A DNA stretch of 64,000 nucleotides from Streptomyces sp. MST-110588 (GTDB lineage Bacteria > Actinomycetota > Actinomycetes > Streptomycetales > Streptomycetaceae), in NCBI RefSeq assembly GCF_022695595.1, contig NZ_CP074380.1, forward strand, positions 2,659,501-2,723,500, read 5' to 3'. Below the pieces are notes generated by a model that had not been told where the DNA came from, ran no database searches, and saw only the letters and a list, made by a program, of their open reading frames with translations. The position numbers were made by a program, and so were the translations under genes. Each line of letters opens with the position of its first letter. Position 1 is the stretch's first letter. Below, in pieces: positions 53,493 to 63,207 of the stretch.

Positions 53493-55442
53493 ATGGCACA
53501 GGTCGACCGGCAGGACTGGGACGTGGTCGTGGTGGGCGCTGGCGGCGCCGGGCTGCGCGCCGCCATCGAGGCCCGCGAGCAGGGCATGCGTACCGCCGTG
53601 GTCTGCAAGTCGCTCTTCGGCAAGGCGCATACGGTCATGGCCGAGGGCGGCATCGCGGCCAGCATGGGAAACGTCAACGAGGGCGACAACTGGAAGGTCC
53701 ACTTCCGGGACACCATGCGCGGCGGGAAGTTCCTCAACCACTGGCGGATGGCGGAGCTGCACGCCCGCGAAGCGCCGGACCGGGTGTGGGAGTTGGAGAC
53801 CTGGGGCGCGCTGTTCGATCGTACGCCGGACGGCCGGATATCGCAGCGCAACTTCGGCGGTCACGAGTACCCGCGGCTGGCTCACGTCGGGGACCGTACG
53901 GGCCTGGAGCTGATCCGTACCCTCCAGCAGAAGATCGTCTCGCTCCAGCAGGAGGACGCCCGCAGCTTCGGCTCGTACGAGGCACGGCTGAAGGTCTTCC
54001 AGGAGTGCACGGTCACCCGCGTCCTGAAGGACGAGGAGGGCCGGGTCTCGGGCGCCTTCTGCTACGAGCGCGAGTCGGGGCGCTTCTTCGTCCTCCAGGC
54101 CCCGGCGGTGGTGCTGGCCACCGGCGGCATCGGCAAGTCCTTCAAGGTGACGTCCAACTCCTGGGAGTACACCGGTGACGGGCACGCGCTGGCGCTGCTG
54201 GCCGGGGCGCCGCTGGTGAACATGGAGTTCGTCCAGTTCCACCCCACGGGCATGGTCTGGCCGCCGTCGGTCAAGGGCATCCTGGTCACCGAGTCCGTAC
54301 GGGGCGACGGCGGGGTGCTGCGCAACAGCGAGGGCAAACGCTTCATGTTCGACTACATCCCCGACGTCTTCAAGGAGAAGTACGCCCAGTCCGAGGAGGA
54401 GGGCGACCGCTGGTACGAGGACCCCGACCACAACCGCCGCCCGCCCGAGCTGCTGCCCCGCGACGAGGTCGCCCGCGCCATCAACTCCGAGGTCAAGGCG
54501 GGCCGCGGCTCCCCGCACGGCGGGGTCTTCCTGGACGTCTCCACCCGTATGCCCGCCGAGGTCATCAAGCGCCGGCTGCCGTCGATGCACCACCAGTTCA
54601 AGGAACTGGCGGACGTGGACATCACCGCCGAGGCGATGGAGGTCGGCCCGACCTGCCACTACGTCATGGGCGGTGTGCAGGTCGACCCGGACACCGCCGC
54701 CGCCACCGGCGTCCCCGGGCTGTTCGCCGCGGGCGAGGTGGCCGGCGGTATGCACGGCTCCAACCGGCTCGGCGGCAACTCCCTGTCCGACCTGCTGGTC
54801 TTCGGCCGCCGGGCGGGGCTGTACGCGGCCCGGTACGCGGCCGGAACGGCGGTACGCGAGCCCGTCGACGACCGCCAGACCGAGGCCGCCGAGGCGGAGG
54901 CGCTGCGCCCGTTCAGCGCGGAGGGCGGCGACCAGGAGGGCGCGTACCGCCCCGGCGGGCCCGCCGAGAACCCGTACACCCTGCACCAGGAACTCCAGCA
55001 GGCGATGAACGACCTGGTCGGCATCATCCGCAAGCAGAGCGAGATGGAAGAGGCGCTGGAGCGCCTGGCCGACCTGCGGGTACGGGCCCGCCGGGCCGGC
55101 GTGGAGGGCCACCGGCAGTACAACCCCGGCTGGCACCTGTCCATCGACCTGCGCAACATGCTGCTGGTCAGCGAGTGCGTGGCCCGGGCGGCGCTGGAGC
55201 GCAGGGAGAGCCGCGGCGGCCACACCCGGGACGACTACCCGGAGATGGACCGGCGCTGGCGCAGTGTGAACCTGCTGTGCCAACTGGTGGCGGACGGCAC
55301 GGACCCGGCCGGCCAGGACCCGGCGCTCGGCCGGATCCGGCTCACGCGGGACGCGACGCCACCGATCCGGCCGGACCTGCTGGACCTGTTCGAGCGGGAC
55401 GAGCTGGCGAAGTACCTGACGGACGAGGAGCTGAACCGGTGA
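53493..55442 (+). CDS. sdhA: Succinate dehydrogenase/fumarate reductase flavoprotein subunit
   Basis: 649 aa. The FAD dinucleotide-binding motif VVVGAGGAGLRAA is at the N-terminus, HTVMAEGGIAAS holds the His usual for covalent FAD, and LATGGIGKS and HPTG match the active-site region. MGGVQVD and LFAAGEVAGG MHGSNRLGGNSL complete the flavoprotein fold. It oxidises succinate to fumarate and passes electrons to the iron-sulfur subunit. Its stop overlaps the SdhB start (GTGA). Confidence 0.96.
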   Translation: MAQVDRQDWDVVVVGAGGAGLRAAIEAREQGMRTAVVCKSLFGKAHTVMAEGGIAASMGNVNEGDNWKVHFRDTMRGGKFLNHWRMAELHAREAPDRVWELETWGALFDRTPDGRISQRNFGGHEYPRLAHVGDRTGLELIRTLQQKIVSLQQEDARSFGSYEARLKVFQECTVTRVLKDEEGRVSGAFCYERESGRFFVLQAPAVVLATGGIGKSFKVTSNSWEYTGDGHALALLAGAPLVNMEFVQFHPTGMVWPPSVKGILVTESVRGDGGVLRNSEGKRFMFDYIPDVFKEKYAQSEEEGDRWYEDPDHNRRPPELLPRDEVARAINSEVKAGRGSPHGGVFLDVSTRMPAEVIKRRLPSMHHQFKELADVDITAEAMEVGPTCHYVMGGVQVDPDTAAATGVPGLFAAGEVAGGMHGSNRLGGNSLSDLLVFGRRAGLYAARYAAGTAVREPVDDRQTEAAEAEALRPFSAEGGDQEGAYRPGGPAENPYTLHQELQQAMNDLVGIIRKQSEMEEALERLADLRVRARRAGVEGHRQYNPGWHLSIDLRNMLLVSECVARAALERRESRGGHTRDDYPEMDRRWRSVNLLCQLVADGTDPAGQDPALGRIRLTRDATPPIRPDLLDLFERDELAKYLTDEELNR

Positions 55443-56227
55443 GCGCGCAATCGGACGCCTACAAGGCGCACTTCAAGGTGTGGCGGGGCGACGCGGACGG
55501 CGGGGGCCTGGAGGACTTCCGGGTCGAGGTGAACGACGGCGAGGTGGTGCTGGACATCATCCACCGCCTCCAGGCGACCCAGGCCCCGGACCTGGCCGTC
55601 CGGTGGAACTGCAAGGCGGGCAAGTGCGGCTCGTGCAGCGCGGAGATCAACGGCCGGCCGCGGCTGATGTGCATGACCCGCATGTCGGTCTTCGACCGCG
55701 CCGAGACGGTCACCGTCACGCCCATGCGCGCCTTCCCCGTCGTACGGGACCTGGTCACCGACGTCTCGTTCAACTACGCCAAGGCCCGCGAGGTGCCGGC
55801 GTTCGTACCGCCGCAGGGGCTGGCGCCCGGCGAGTACCGGATGCGCCAGGAGGACGTGGGCCGCTCGCAGGAGTTCCGCAAGTGCATCGAGTGCTTCCTG
55901 TGCCAGGACACCTGCCATGTCGTACGCGACCACGAGGAGAACAAGGCCGCCTTCGCCGGGCCGCGCTTCTTGATGCGCGTCGCGGAACTGGACATGCACC
56001 CGCTGGACGCGGCGGCCGAGGCCGGAGTGGACCGCAAGCGCACCGCCCAGGACGACCACGGCCTGGGCTACTGCAACATCACCAAATGCTGTACGGAAGT
56101 CTGCCCGGAACACATCCGGATCACCGACAACGCACTCATCCCGCTCAAGGAACGGGCGGCGGACCGCAAGTACGACCCCCTGGTGTGGCTGGGCAGCAGA
56201 ATCCGGCGGCGGGGGCGGGCGGACTGA
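55439..56227 (+). CDS. sdhB: Succinate dehydrogenase/fumarate reductase iron-sulfur subunit
   Basis: 262 aa from GTG 55439, which overlaps the SdhA stop. The plant-type [2Fe-2S] site is CKAGKCGSCSAEIN with the fourth Cys in LMCM. The C-terminal ferredoxin-like domain has CIECFLCQDTC and CNITKCCTEVCPEH for the [4Fe-4S] and [3Fe-4S] clusters. It carries electrons from SdhA to the membrane anchor at 52664. The gene order C-A-B is complete. Confidence 0.95.
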   Translation: MSAQSDAYKAHFKVWRGDADGGGLEDFRVEVNDGEVVLDIIHRLQATQAPDLAVRWNCKAGKCGSCSAEINGRPRLMCMTRMSVFDRAETVTVTPMRAFPVVRDLVTDVSFNYAKAREVPAFVPPQGLAPGEYRMRQEDVGRSQEFRKCIECFLCQDTCHVVRDHEENKAAFAGPRFLMRVAELDMHPLDAAAEAGVDRKRTAQDDHGLGYCNITKCCTEVCPEHIRITDNALIPLKERAADRKYDPLVWLGSRIRRRGRAD

Positions 56228-56249
56228 CGGGCTGAACGGGGCCGTCGAA

Positions 56250-56273
56250 GAGCGCCGCGGGGACGCGGCGCTC
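56250..56273. terminator. Terminator after the sdh operon
   Basis: Perfect 9-bp arms GAGCGCCGC (56250-56258) and GCGGCGCTC (56265-56273), 6-nt loop, between convergent stop codons. Confidence 0.75.
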
Positions 56274-56333
56274 CATGAGGGCATCGGCGGATCCGCGCCG
56301 GTAGGGGCGCACCGGCCGCTCCCCGTCGGCGGT

Positions 56334-59176
56334 TCAGAACAGGCTCAGCAGGGCCTCCGAGGGGTCCACCGTCTTGGAGTCGCCGTCCGGCAGGGCGAGT
56401 TCGAACCAGACCGTCTTGCCGCGCGGGGTCCGGCGGCTGCCCCAGCCCGTACTGAGCAGCCCGACCAGTTGCAGGCCCCGGCCGCCCTCGTCGGTGTCCC
56501 GGGCCCTTCTGCGGCGCGGCTGGGCGAGGTCGGCGTCCCAGACCTCGCAGACCAGCGTGCGGTCCAGCAGCAGCCGCAGCCGGATCTCGCCGTGGCCGTG
56601 CCGCAGGGCGTTGGTGACCAGCTCGCTGACGAGCAGTTCGGTGGTGTCGACCAAGGCCTCCAGGCCCCAGTCGGTGAGCTGGTCACGGGCCAGTTCGCGG
56701 GCGCGGGCCACCGAGCGGGGCTCGGGCGCCAGGTTCCAGTCGCCGACCGCCTCCTTGGGCAGGCCGTGCACCCGCGCCATCAGCAGCGCGATGTCGTCCT
56801 CGCCGTGGCCGGTGTCCAGGGTGTTCAGCACGTGGTCGCAGACGTCCTCCAGCGGGCGGTCGGCCTCCGAGAGGGCCGCGCGGAACGCCCGCAGCCCCTC
56901 GTCCAGCGACTGGTCGCGGGACTCCACCAGCCCGTCCGTGTAGAGCGCGAGCAGCGCTCCGTCCGGCAGTTCGACCTCGGTCTCCTCGAACGGCTCGCCG
57001 CCGACGCCCAGCGGCATGCCGGGCGGTACGTCCAGCAGCAGGACGTCCTTCTCGCCGTTGCCCTCCTCGACCAGGACCGGGGGCAGATGTCCGGCGTTGG
57101 CGAAGGTGCAGCGCCGGGTGACCGGGTCGTAGACCGCGTAGACGCAGGTGGCGAGGTAGACCTCGGAGAGGTCCGCGGCCCCGGCGGCGGATCTGTTGGA
57201 GCCGCCCGTACCGGGGGGCTCGCTGCGATGGCGGCCGGTGCGCCGTTGCCCGCGGCGGCCCGGGCGGCCGTACGGGCTCCGCCGCCCTTCCCACCGCTGT
57301 TCCCGCCACCGCTTCCGCCGCCGCTTCCGCCGCCGGTCGCGCCGAGCCCGCGCGCGACCTCGTCCAGCGCGGAGAGCACCTCGGCCGGCTCCAGGTCCAG
57401 CAGCGCCAGCGTCCGTACGGCCGTACGCAGCTCCCCCATCGCGACCGCCGCCCGCAGCCCCCGCCCCATGACGTCACCGACGACCAGCGCGGTGCGGTGG
57501 CCCGGCAGCTCGATGACGTCGAACCAGTCGCCGCCCACCTCGGTGGCGGTGGTGCCGGGCAGATAGCGGCAGGCGATGTCCAGCCCGGCCGCCTCCGGGT
57601 CGCCCGGCGGCAGCAGGCTGCGCTGGAGGATCAGCGCGCGCTCGTGCTCCCGGCGGTACAGGCGGGCGTTGTCTATGCACACCGCGGCGCGCGCCGCCAG
57701 CTCGACCGCGAGCGCGGTGTCCCGCTCGCCGAACGGCTCGCTGCCCTTGGTACGGGAGAACTGCACCAGGCCCACGACCGTGTCGCGGGCGACCATCGGC
57801 ACGGCGAGCGTGGAGTGCACCACCACGCCCAGCTCCGCCCGGTCCTCGTTCTCCGGGCCGGGGACGGTCTGTGCCCGGCCGGTGCGCAGCGCGACCGCGC
57901 ACGGCGAGTGGAAGGGGTAGCGGTGGACGGCGCCGACCGCGACCGGGCCGGGCGGGGCCGACGCCGGGGACTGGGCCGGGCAGCAGCTCGGGGTGGTGAC
58001 GGGGGCGTCCGAGACGGCGCTGGCGAAGGCGACCCGGCGCATCTCGGCGCTGCCGTCGGGCACGCCGGGCGGCGCCTCGTCACCGGCCAGCAGCCCTTGG
58101 TAGAGGTCCACGGAGGCCAGGTCGCAGAACTGCGGCACGGCGACGTCCAGGAGGGTGCGGGCGGTGGTCTCCAGGTCCAGGGAGTTGCCGATCCGCGCGC
58201 CCGCCTCGTTCAGCAGCGCCAGGTTGCGGCGGGCGTTGGCGGCCTCCCGCTCGGCCCGGCGGCGGCGGGTCACGTCGGTGGCCACCGCGGCGACCCCGAT
58301 GGGCCGGCCGCTGGCCCCGTGCAGCCGGTACAGCGAGACCGACCAGCGGCGGCGGTCCGTTATGCCCGGGGCCGTACCGACGAGCTGCATCTCGGTGACC
58401 GGATCGCCGCTCTCCAGGACCCGGCGCAGCGCCGCGGTCAGCCGTTCGGCCTCCGGGCGGGCCAGGAAGTCCAGCGGGGTCCTGCCGCGGTAGTCGGACG
58501 GGCTGCCGCCGAAGACGGCGGCGAAGCGCTCGTTGACCCGCTGGAGGCGCAGGTCCGTACCGAAGAGGAGAAAGCCCATGGGAGATTGACCGAAAACGGC
58601 CTGCGAGGCGGCGAGGTCGGTTTCGATGCCGCGCAGCGCCCGGACGTCCACGACCAGGCACAGTGCGGCCCGCTCGTCGTCCTGCGTCCGGGACGGCATG
58701 ACGTAGATCTCCGCCAGCCCCGAGGCGCCCCGGTCCCGCTCCTGCGCGCCGTACCCGCCGACCCGGTAGGGAACCAGGCCCGTCCACTCCCGGCCGTCCA
58801 GGATCTCGCAGACCTTGCGGCGCGCGTCGGCCCGCAGCTCAGGCGGTACGAACGCCTCCACGGGGTCCCTGCCGACGGCATGGCGGACGGGGATGCCCAG
58901 CATCTCGGCGGCCCGCTCGCTCCACCGGTCGATACGGCCGTCGGGACCGAGCGAGAAGGAGGCGAGACGGATGTAGTCATAGATCGAGCCGGGCGGGCTG
59001 CTCTGCCATATCGGCGGGCCGTCCGGCCCGTCGGGACCCGTCGGTCCCCCGGCCGGACCGTCCGAACCGCCCGGACCTTCCGTGCGGCCCGGTCCTTGCC
59101 TGCCGCCCGGTCCGTCCGTACCGCCCGGTCCATCCGTCCGTGCGGGACCTTCCCCGCCGGATGACTTCTCGCTCAC
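56334..59176 (-). pseudogene. PAS-PAS-GAF-SpoIIE phosphatase with C-terminal RsbW-like kinase domain; one frameshift
   Basis: From GTG 59176 (GGAGGGGA upstream) the protein has a Gly/Pro-rich N-terminus, two PAS domains, a GAF domain and the start of a PP2C/SpoIIE domain (VGGDWFDVIEL, VVGDVMGRGL). After a Gly/Ala-rich insertion the frame turns to nonsense at about 57215. The rest of the phosphatase (from DLSEVYLATC through GHLPPVLVE to EDDIALLM) and a GHKL domain (ELLVSELVTNALRH, GRGLQLV) continue in another frame to 56334. Adding one base in the G6 run 57213-57218 (+ strand) restores about 947 aa. The family dephosphorylates anti-anti-sigma factors. A PAS-GAF sensor with both phosphatase and kinase domains is common in Streptomyces. 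Confidence 0.8.
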
Positions 59177-59337
59177 GAGCCCCGTCCCCTCCAGCTCATC
59201 GTGCCCGGACCGGACGAGCCGAGTATCCAGCACCTCGGCTTTCCGGTACACGGTCTTCACGATCACAGCACAGTCTCGATCGCGGCCCTTCCACGAATTG
59301 TCGATGAATTGGCAACGATCAGGACACCACCTGTCTC

Positions 59338-59799
59338 CTAACCCGCCAACGACAGCTCGAACCACACTGTCTTGCCGCTCTTCCCGCGCCGGGTACCCCA
59401 GCGCCGCGAGCTGCACGCCACGAGCTGGATTCCCCGGCCTCCCTCGTCGTCCGGTGCGGCCGTACGTTCTCGGGGCGGATCGGGCAGCGGGTCGGAGACC
59501 TCGACGAGCAGACCGCCGTGCGACAGGAGGACCAGGCGGACGCCGATCGGGCCGTCGGTGTAGCGCAGGGAGTTGGTGACCAGCTCGCTGACGAGCAGCA
59601 CGGTGACGTCCAGGACGGAGTCCAGGCCCCAGTCCCACAGGGCCTCGCGGACCAGGGCACGGGCGGTGCGTACGGAGCCGGGCTCGGCGGGGAAGCTCCA
59701 CTCGGCGATGGGGGAGCCGGTGACGGCGCCGCGGTGACGGGCATGCGGGGAAGGGGACCCCGGGAGCCCTGCCGCTGCGCTGTCGCTCACGCCGATCAC
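59338..59799 (-). CDS. ATP-binding protein, RsbW-like anti-sigma kinase family
   Basis: 153-aa GHKL-type single domain with N-box VLLVSELVTNSLRY, G1-like EVSDPLPD and G2-like GRGIQLV. It strongly resembles the C-terminal domain of the neighbouring SpoIIE-type protein. Start 59799 (GTG) is weakly supported; GTG 59790 would lose only three residues. It may phosphorylate an anti-anti-sigma protein that the neighbouring phosphatase reverses. Confidence 0.85.
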   Translation of the reverse strand: MIGVSDSAAAGLPGSPSPHARHRGAVTGSPIAEWSFPAEPGSVRTARALVREALWDWGLDSVLDVTVLLVSELVTNSLRYTDGPIGVRLVLLSHGGLLVEVSDPLPDPPRERTAAPDDEGGRGIQLVACSSRRWGTRRGKSGKTVWFELSLAG

Positions 59800-59982
59800 T
59801 TCCCAGCCCGATGCGAACCCCCGCCGGATGGTCCGATGTGAGAGGGTTAATCAGCACATACCCGGTATCAAGGCGTGGATATCGCCCACAATCGCGCATC
59901 GTGGCACAAACGGCGTAGTCGCCCGCGCTCACGCCTGTCGCTCACGGCGCATGGAGCGCACGGGCGGCGCGTAACCGGAGGA

Positions 59983-60450
59983 CTATGGGGCGGGTGGGTG
60001 CAGCGCAGATCCGTACGAGGACTCCGGGCGGCGCACCGCGGGCGCAGACCCGTACGAGGACTCCAGACGGCGCACCGCCTCGGCGACCGCCGGGCGGTCC
60101 TGCTCCAGCCAGTCGACCTCGTGCTGCCGACCGGGCGGCAGCCAGCGCAGTTCATCGTGGTCCTCCAGCGGCCTGGGCTCCCCCGCGACCAGCCGGACGG
60201 TCCACACCTGGAGCACCAGCCCGGGCTTGAGCGGCCACTCCCCCGGGATCCGCTCCAAGGGCTCGGTCTCGATGCCCAGTTCCTCGCGCAGCTCGCGCAC
60301 CAGCGCCTGCTCGGGCGTCTCGCCCGCCTCCACCTTGCCGCCGGGCAGTTCCCAGCGGCCGGCCAGCGCGGGCGGAGCGCTGCGCCGCGCGGCCAGCAGC
60401 CGCCCGTTGTGCAGTACCGCTCCGCCCACCACCACACGCGCCGTCGTCAT
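59983..60450 (-). CDS. Nudix hydrolase (MutT-like)
   Basis: 155 aa. The Nudix box GGKVEAGETPEQALVRELREELGIE fits the GX5EX7REUXEEXGU pattern (about residues 37-60), so Mg-dependent diphosphate hydrolysis is expected, possibly of 8-oxo-dGTP. The C-terminal 30 residues contain a 13-codon repeat (RRLESSYGSA, then RRPESSYGSA) coded by 60004-60078 and not part of the fold. Confidence 0.9.
   Translation of the reverse strand: MTTARVVVGGAVLHNGRLLAARRSAPPALAGRWELPGGKVEAGETPEQALVRELREELGIETEPLERIPGEWPLKPGLVLQVWTVRLVAGEPRPLEDHDELRWLPPGRQHEVDWLEQDRPAVAEAVRRLESSYGSAPAVRRPESSYGSALHPPAP
60004..60078 (-). repeat. 39-bp period tandem repeat in the Nudix gene 3' end
   Basis: Copies 60004-60039 and 60043-60078 match over 36 bp with three differences. 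The 39-bp period is a multiple of three, so the repeat adds 13 residues without changing the frame. Confidence 0.8.
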
Positions 60451-60620
60451 GCGCGGCAGCCTACGTCGCCGCCGGCCCCGCCGGCCCGCGCGCCCCTCGG
60501 GTCCCGGCGCCCTGCCCCCGTTGGCCTTCCACTTCCGTACTCGTGCCGTACCGGTGCCGTACCGGTCCGGTCCGCCGCTCTTCGGTGCACCGCAAGAGCA
60601 GACGTCTCAAGACCGTGCGC

Positions 60621-60674
60621 CTCAGGTGAAGCGCCTTGAGGTGAGGCGCCTCGGTGCGCCTCGGTGCACCTGAG
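60621..60674. other. Inverted and direct repeats downstream of the SPOR gene
   Basis: Arms CTCAGGTG (60621-60628) and CACCTGAG (60667-60674) enclose short repeats of GCGCCT and CCTCGGTGC. It lies just past the stop of the 59-aa gene and may serve as its terminator. Confidence 0.5.
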
Positions 60675-60685
60675 CGCCAAGCGCC

Positions 60686-60865
60686 TCAAGAGGCGACGTG
60701 TCCTACCCGCTCCACCACGTAGAGCTGCTTGTGCCCTCGCGTATCGAGCCGGTCGGCCACCTGCTCCGCTTCCGCGCGGGTGGCGTAGCGACCGACGCGA
60801 TAGCGGTTGCCGCCCTCGTCCTGGCGGATGACGAGCCAGGGCAGCACGGCCCCACTGTCGGTCAT
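60686..60865 (-). CDS. Small SPOR-like domain protein
   Basis: 59-aa protein from ATG 60865 with GGAGGGG upstream. The sequence (SGAVLPWLVIRQDE, GRYATRAEAEQVADRLD, QLYVVERV) matches the beta-alpha-beta pattern of small SPOR-like proteins widespread in Streptomyces. No signal peptide or membrane segment is visible, so peptidoglycan binding cannot be assumed. Role unknown. Confidence 0.7.
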   Translation of the reverse strand: MTDSGAVLPWLVIRQDEGGNRYRVGRYATRAEAEQVADRLDTRGHKQLYVVERVGHVAS

Positions 60866-61033
60866 TGCGCCCCTCCGTCCGCCGTACAGCGCGCTCTGGC
60901 GCGCTCGTTCCGCGTTGATACCGAAACCGCAATCCGCATATGCCCGAGCCTACGCCCGACCTTTACGCACCGGATACGCCTTTGCACGAAGAGATACCGA
61001 ACCGGCCATCCGGGGCCCGCCGGGCAGCAAAAC

Positions 61034-61068
61034 GGGCCCGGGAGGCGAAGAGATCGCCTCCCGGGCCC
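61034..61068 (-). terminator. Strong intrinsic terminator of the APC permease gene
   Basis: Perfect 15-bp arms (61034-61048, 61054-61068; core GGGCCCGGGAGGCGA) with a 5-nt loop, followed in the direction of transcription by T4 (61029-61032 on the opposite strand). Confidence 0.88.
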
Positions 61069-61106
61069 ATGTCACCGGCTCACCGGCTCGGGCCGGGGCA
61101 CCGGAC

Positions 61107-62840
61107 TCAGGCGTCGGCCGAGGTCCTGCCCGCCGCGGAGCGCTGCTGGGGCACCGGCGCGGCGCCGTCACCCTCGGCTCCGTCCGCGTCCGCCGCCTCG
61201 GCCGCCCGCATCTCGGCCTCGACCTGCACCAGCGTCGGGTTGCGCCAGGCGCTGCGTACGCCCCAGAAGTAGAAGGCCAGACCGATCAGCGCGACGACCG
61301 GGATGTCCCAGCCCGCCGGGAGATAGCCCTTGCCGCCGAACTCCGTGCCGCCCGCGTAGGAGACGGCCGCCATGACCAGCAGGTACGCCACCATCCAGGC
61401 GCCGGCCTTCAGGTGCGGCAGCAGCCCGGCCCACGGCTTGCGCCCGGAGGCCAGCGGCTTGCCGATCTCGTACCAGGCCCAGACCGGCAGGCCGACGGCC
61501 ATGATCAGGATGACCTTGCCGGTGAGCGGCCAGCGGCCCCAGTACAGGACGAGCGAGCCGAAGATCATCGCGATCGGTGCGATGAAGGGCATCGCGCGCA
61601 GCTTCACCGGGCGCTTGAGGTCCGGCGACAGGCGGCGCAGCGACATCACCGCGACCGGGCCGGTGATGTAGGAGATGACCGTGGCGACCGAGACGATCTC
61701 GGCGAGCGAGCCCCAGCCGCGGAAGACCGCCAGGAAGAGGAAGGCGATGACCAGGTTGAGGAGCAGCGCCGGACGCGGGACACCGGTCTTCTTGTCGACG
61801 CGGCCGAAGACGCCGGGCAGGTGGCCGTTCTCCTGCACGCCGTGGATCATGCGCGAGGTGGTGGCCGCGTAGATCATGCCCGTACCGGAGGGGGAGACGA
61901 AGGCGTCCGCGTACAGCAGCAGCGCCAGCCAGTTCAGGCCCCAGGCGACGGCGAGGTCGGCGAGCGGGGAGTTGTAGCCGAGCCCGGCCCAGCCGCCGGC
62001 CGTGGAGAGCTTGTCGCTGGGTACGGCCATCAGGAAGGCGACCTGGAGGCCGACGTAGATGACCAGGGCGATCAGGATCGAGGAGATGACGGCCTTGGGG
62101 AGGGACTTGCCGGGGTTACGGGCCTCGGCGGCCATGTTCAGCGGCGACTGGAAGCCGTTGTAGGCCCAGACGATGCCGGAAACGGCGACGGCGGTGAAGA
62201 CCGCGCTCCAGCCGTTGGGCGTGAAGCCGCCGTGGCTCTTGATGTTGTCGGTGTCGAAGTGCGCCAGCATCAGGGCGCTCGCGGTCAGCACCGGGACGAC
62301 GACCTTGAAGACCGTGATCGCCGTGTTGGTCTTCGCGAACAGGGAGATCGCGAACCAGTTCAGGAAGAAGTAGAAGATCAGCAGCACGCTGGCGAGCGCG
62401 ACGCCGGTGCCGGTCAGCTCCTTGCCGTCGTACAGCGCCTGGGTCCAGCCGAACTTCCAGGAGCTCATGTACTGGACGGAAGCGGTGGCCTCGCCGGGGA
62501 TGACGGAGACGATCGCGATCCAGTTCGCCCAGGCCGCGAGGTAGCCGGCGAGCGAGCCGTGCGAGAACTGGCCGTAACGGACCATGCCGCCGGCCTTGGG
62601 GAACATCGAGCCCAGTTCGCTGTACGTCAGGGCGATCGTCAGGGCGACCGCGGCGCCGATGACCCAGGCCAGGATGGCGGCCGGGCCGGCGATGGCGGCG
62701 GCCCGCTCGGCCCCGAAGAGCCAGCCGGAGCCGATGATCGACCCGAGGCCGGTGGCCGTCAGGGCGATGGTCCCCAGGGACCGGCGGTAGTTGGAGTGGG
62801 AGCCCTGCTGCTCCCCGCTCTGGGTCTTCGTCGTGCTCAA
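61107..62840 (-). CDS. APC-family amino acid permease
   Basis: 577 aa from TTG 62840 (AGGAG about 10 nt upstream). TM1 has the family motif GLGSIIGSGWLFG, and about twelve to fourteen membrane segments follow. The conserved FGGFTPNGW... region and AEARNPGKSLPKAV after TM6 fit cationic or branched amino acid permeases of the AAT/APC type. The C-terminus is an acidic, Ala-rich cytoplasmic tail. It is monocistronic, with a strong terminator at 61034-61068. Confidence 0.9.
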   Translation of the reverse strand: MSTTKTQSGEQQGSHSNYRRSLGTIALTATGLGSIIGSGWLFGAERAAAIAGPAAILAWVIGAAVALTIALTYSELGSMFPKAGGMVRYGQFSHGSLAGYLAAWANWIAIVSVIPGEATASVQYMSSWKFGWTQALYDGKELTGTGVALASVLLIFYFFLNWFAISLFAKTNTAITVFKVVVPVLTASALMLAHFDTDNIKSHGGFTPNGWSAVFTAVAVSGIVWAYNGFQSPLNMAAEARNPGKSLPKAVISSILIALVIYVGLQVAFLMAVPSDKLSTAGGWAGLGYNSPLADLAVAWGLNWLALLLYADAFVSPSGTGMIYAATTSRMIHGVQENGHLPGVFGRVDKKTGVPRPALLLNLVIAFLFLAVFRGWGSLAEIVSVATVISYITGPVAVMSLRRLSPDLKRPVKLRAMPFIAPIAMIFGSLVLYWGRWPLTGKVILIMAVGLPVWAWYEIGKPLASGRKPWAGLLPHLKAGAWMVAYLLVMAAVSYAGGTEFGGKGYLPAGWDIPVVALIGLAFYFWGVRSAWRNPTLVQVEAEMRAAEAADADGAEGDGAAPVPQQRSAAGRTSADA

Positions 62841-63207
62841 CGTGCTTGGTCTCCTGATCTTCCCCCGTGCCGTGCACAAACTTCGCCATCGTAAGAGCGA
62901 AATGGAAGATCGGGTTCACCTGCGAGGAAAAAAGTCCTGCCACGCTGAGGGTCTGTGACGTTTCCCACTCCATGTTTAGGGTCGCAAGTCGGGAAATACG
63001 CCCATCAACCGGTCGGTCACGAGAGGGTTACGCGCCAGTACGGACCGCTCGCCGAGCCCCTCGATCACGCCCTCGGGCCGCCTTCCGCGCCTCGGCCACC
63101 ACACCGTCACCAGCCCTTCGCCCACGAGTGATAAGCGCGCCGCGCGGCGCGGCGGAGCCGTGGCGGGACCGGCCGCGCCGCCTCTCAGGCCCTCACCACA
63201 CCTCACC
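62841..63207 (-). promoter_or_regulatory. Promoter region of the APC permease and 3' region of the GntR gene
   Basis: About 370 nt. AT-rich part near 62870-63000 suits the permease promoter, though no sure -35/-10 pair was found. A perfect 14-bp GC palindrome at 63137-63150 (GCGCCGCGCGGCGC) and CTCAC repeats near 63190-63215 follow the GntR stop and may end its transcript. Confidence 0.4.

Noticed and set aside
63137..63150. GC-only 14-bp palindrome as a regulator site
   Set aside because: It lies just past the GntR stop and fits a terminator stem better than an operator.
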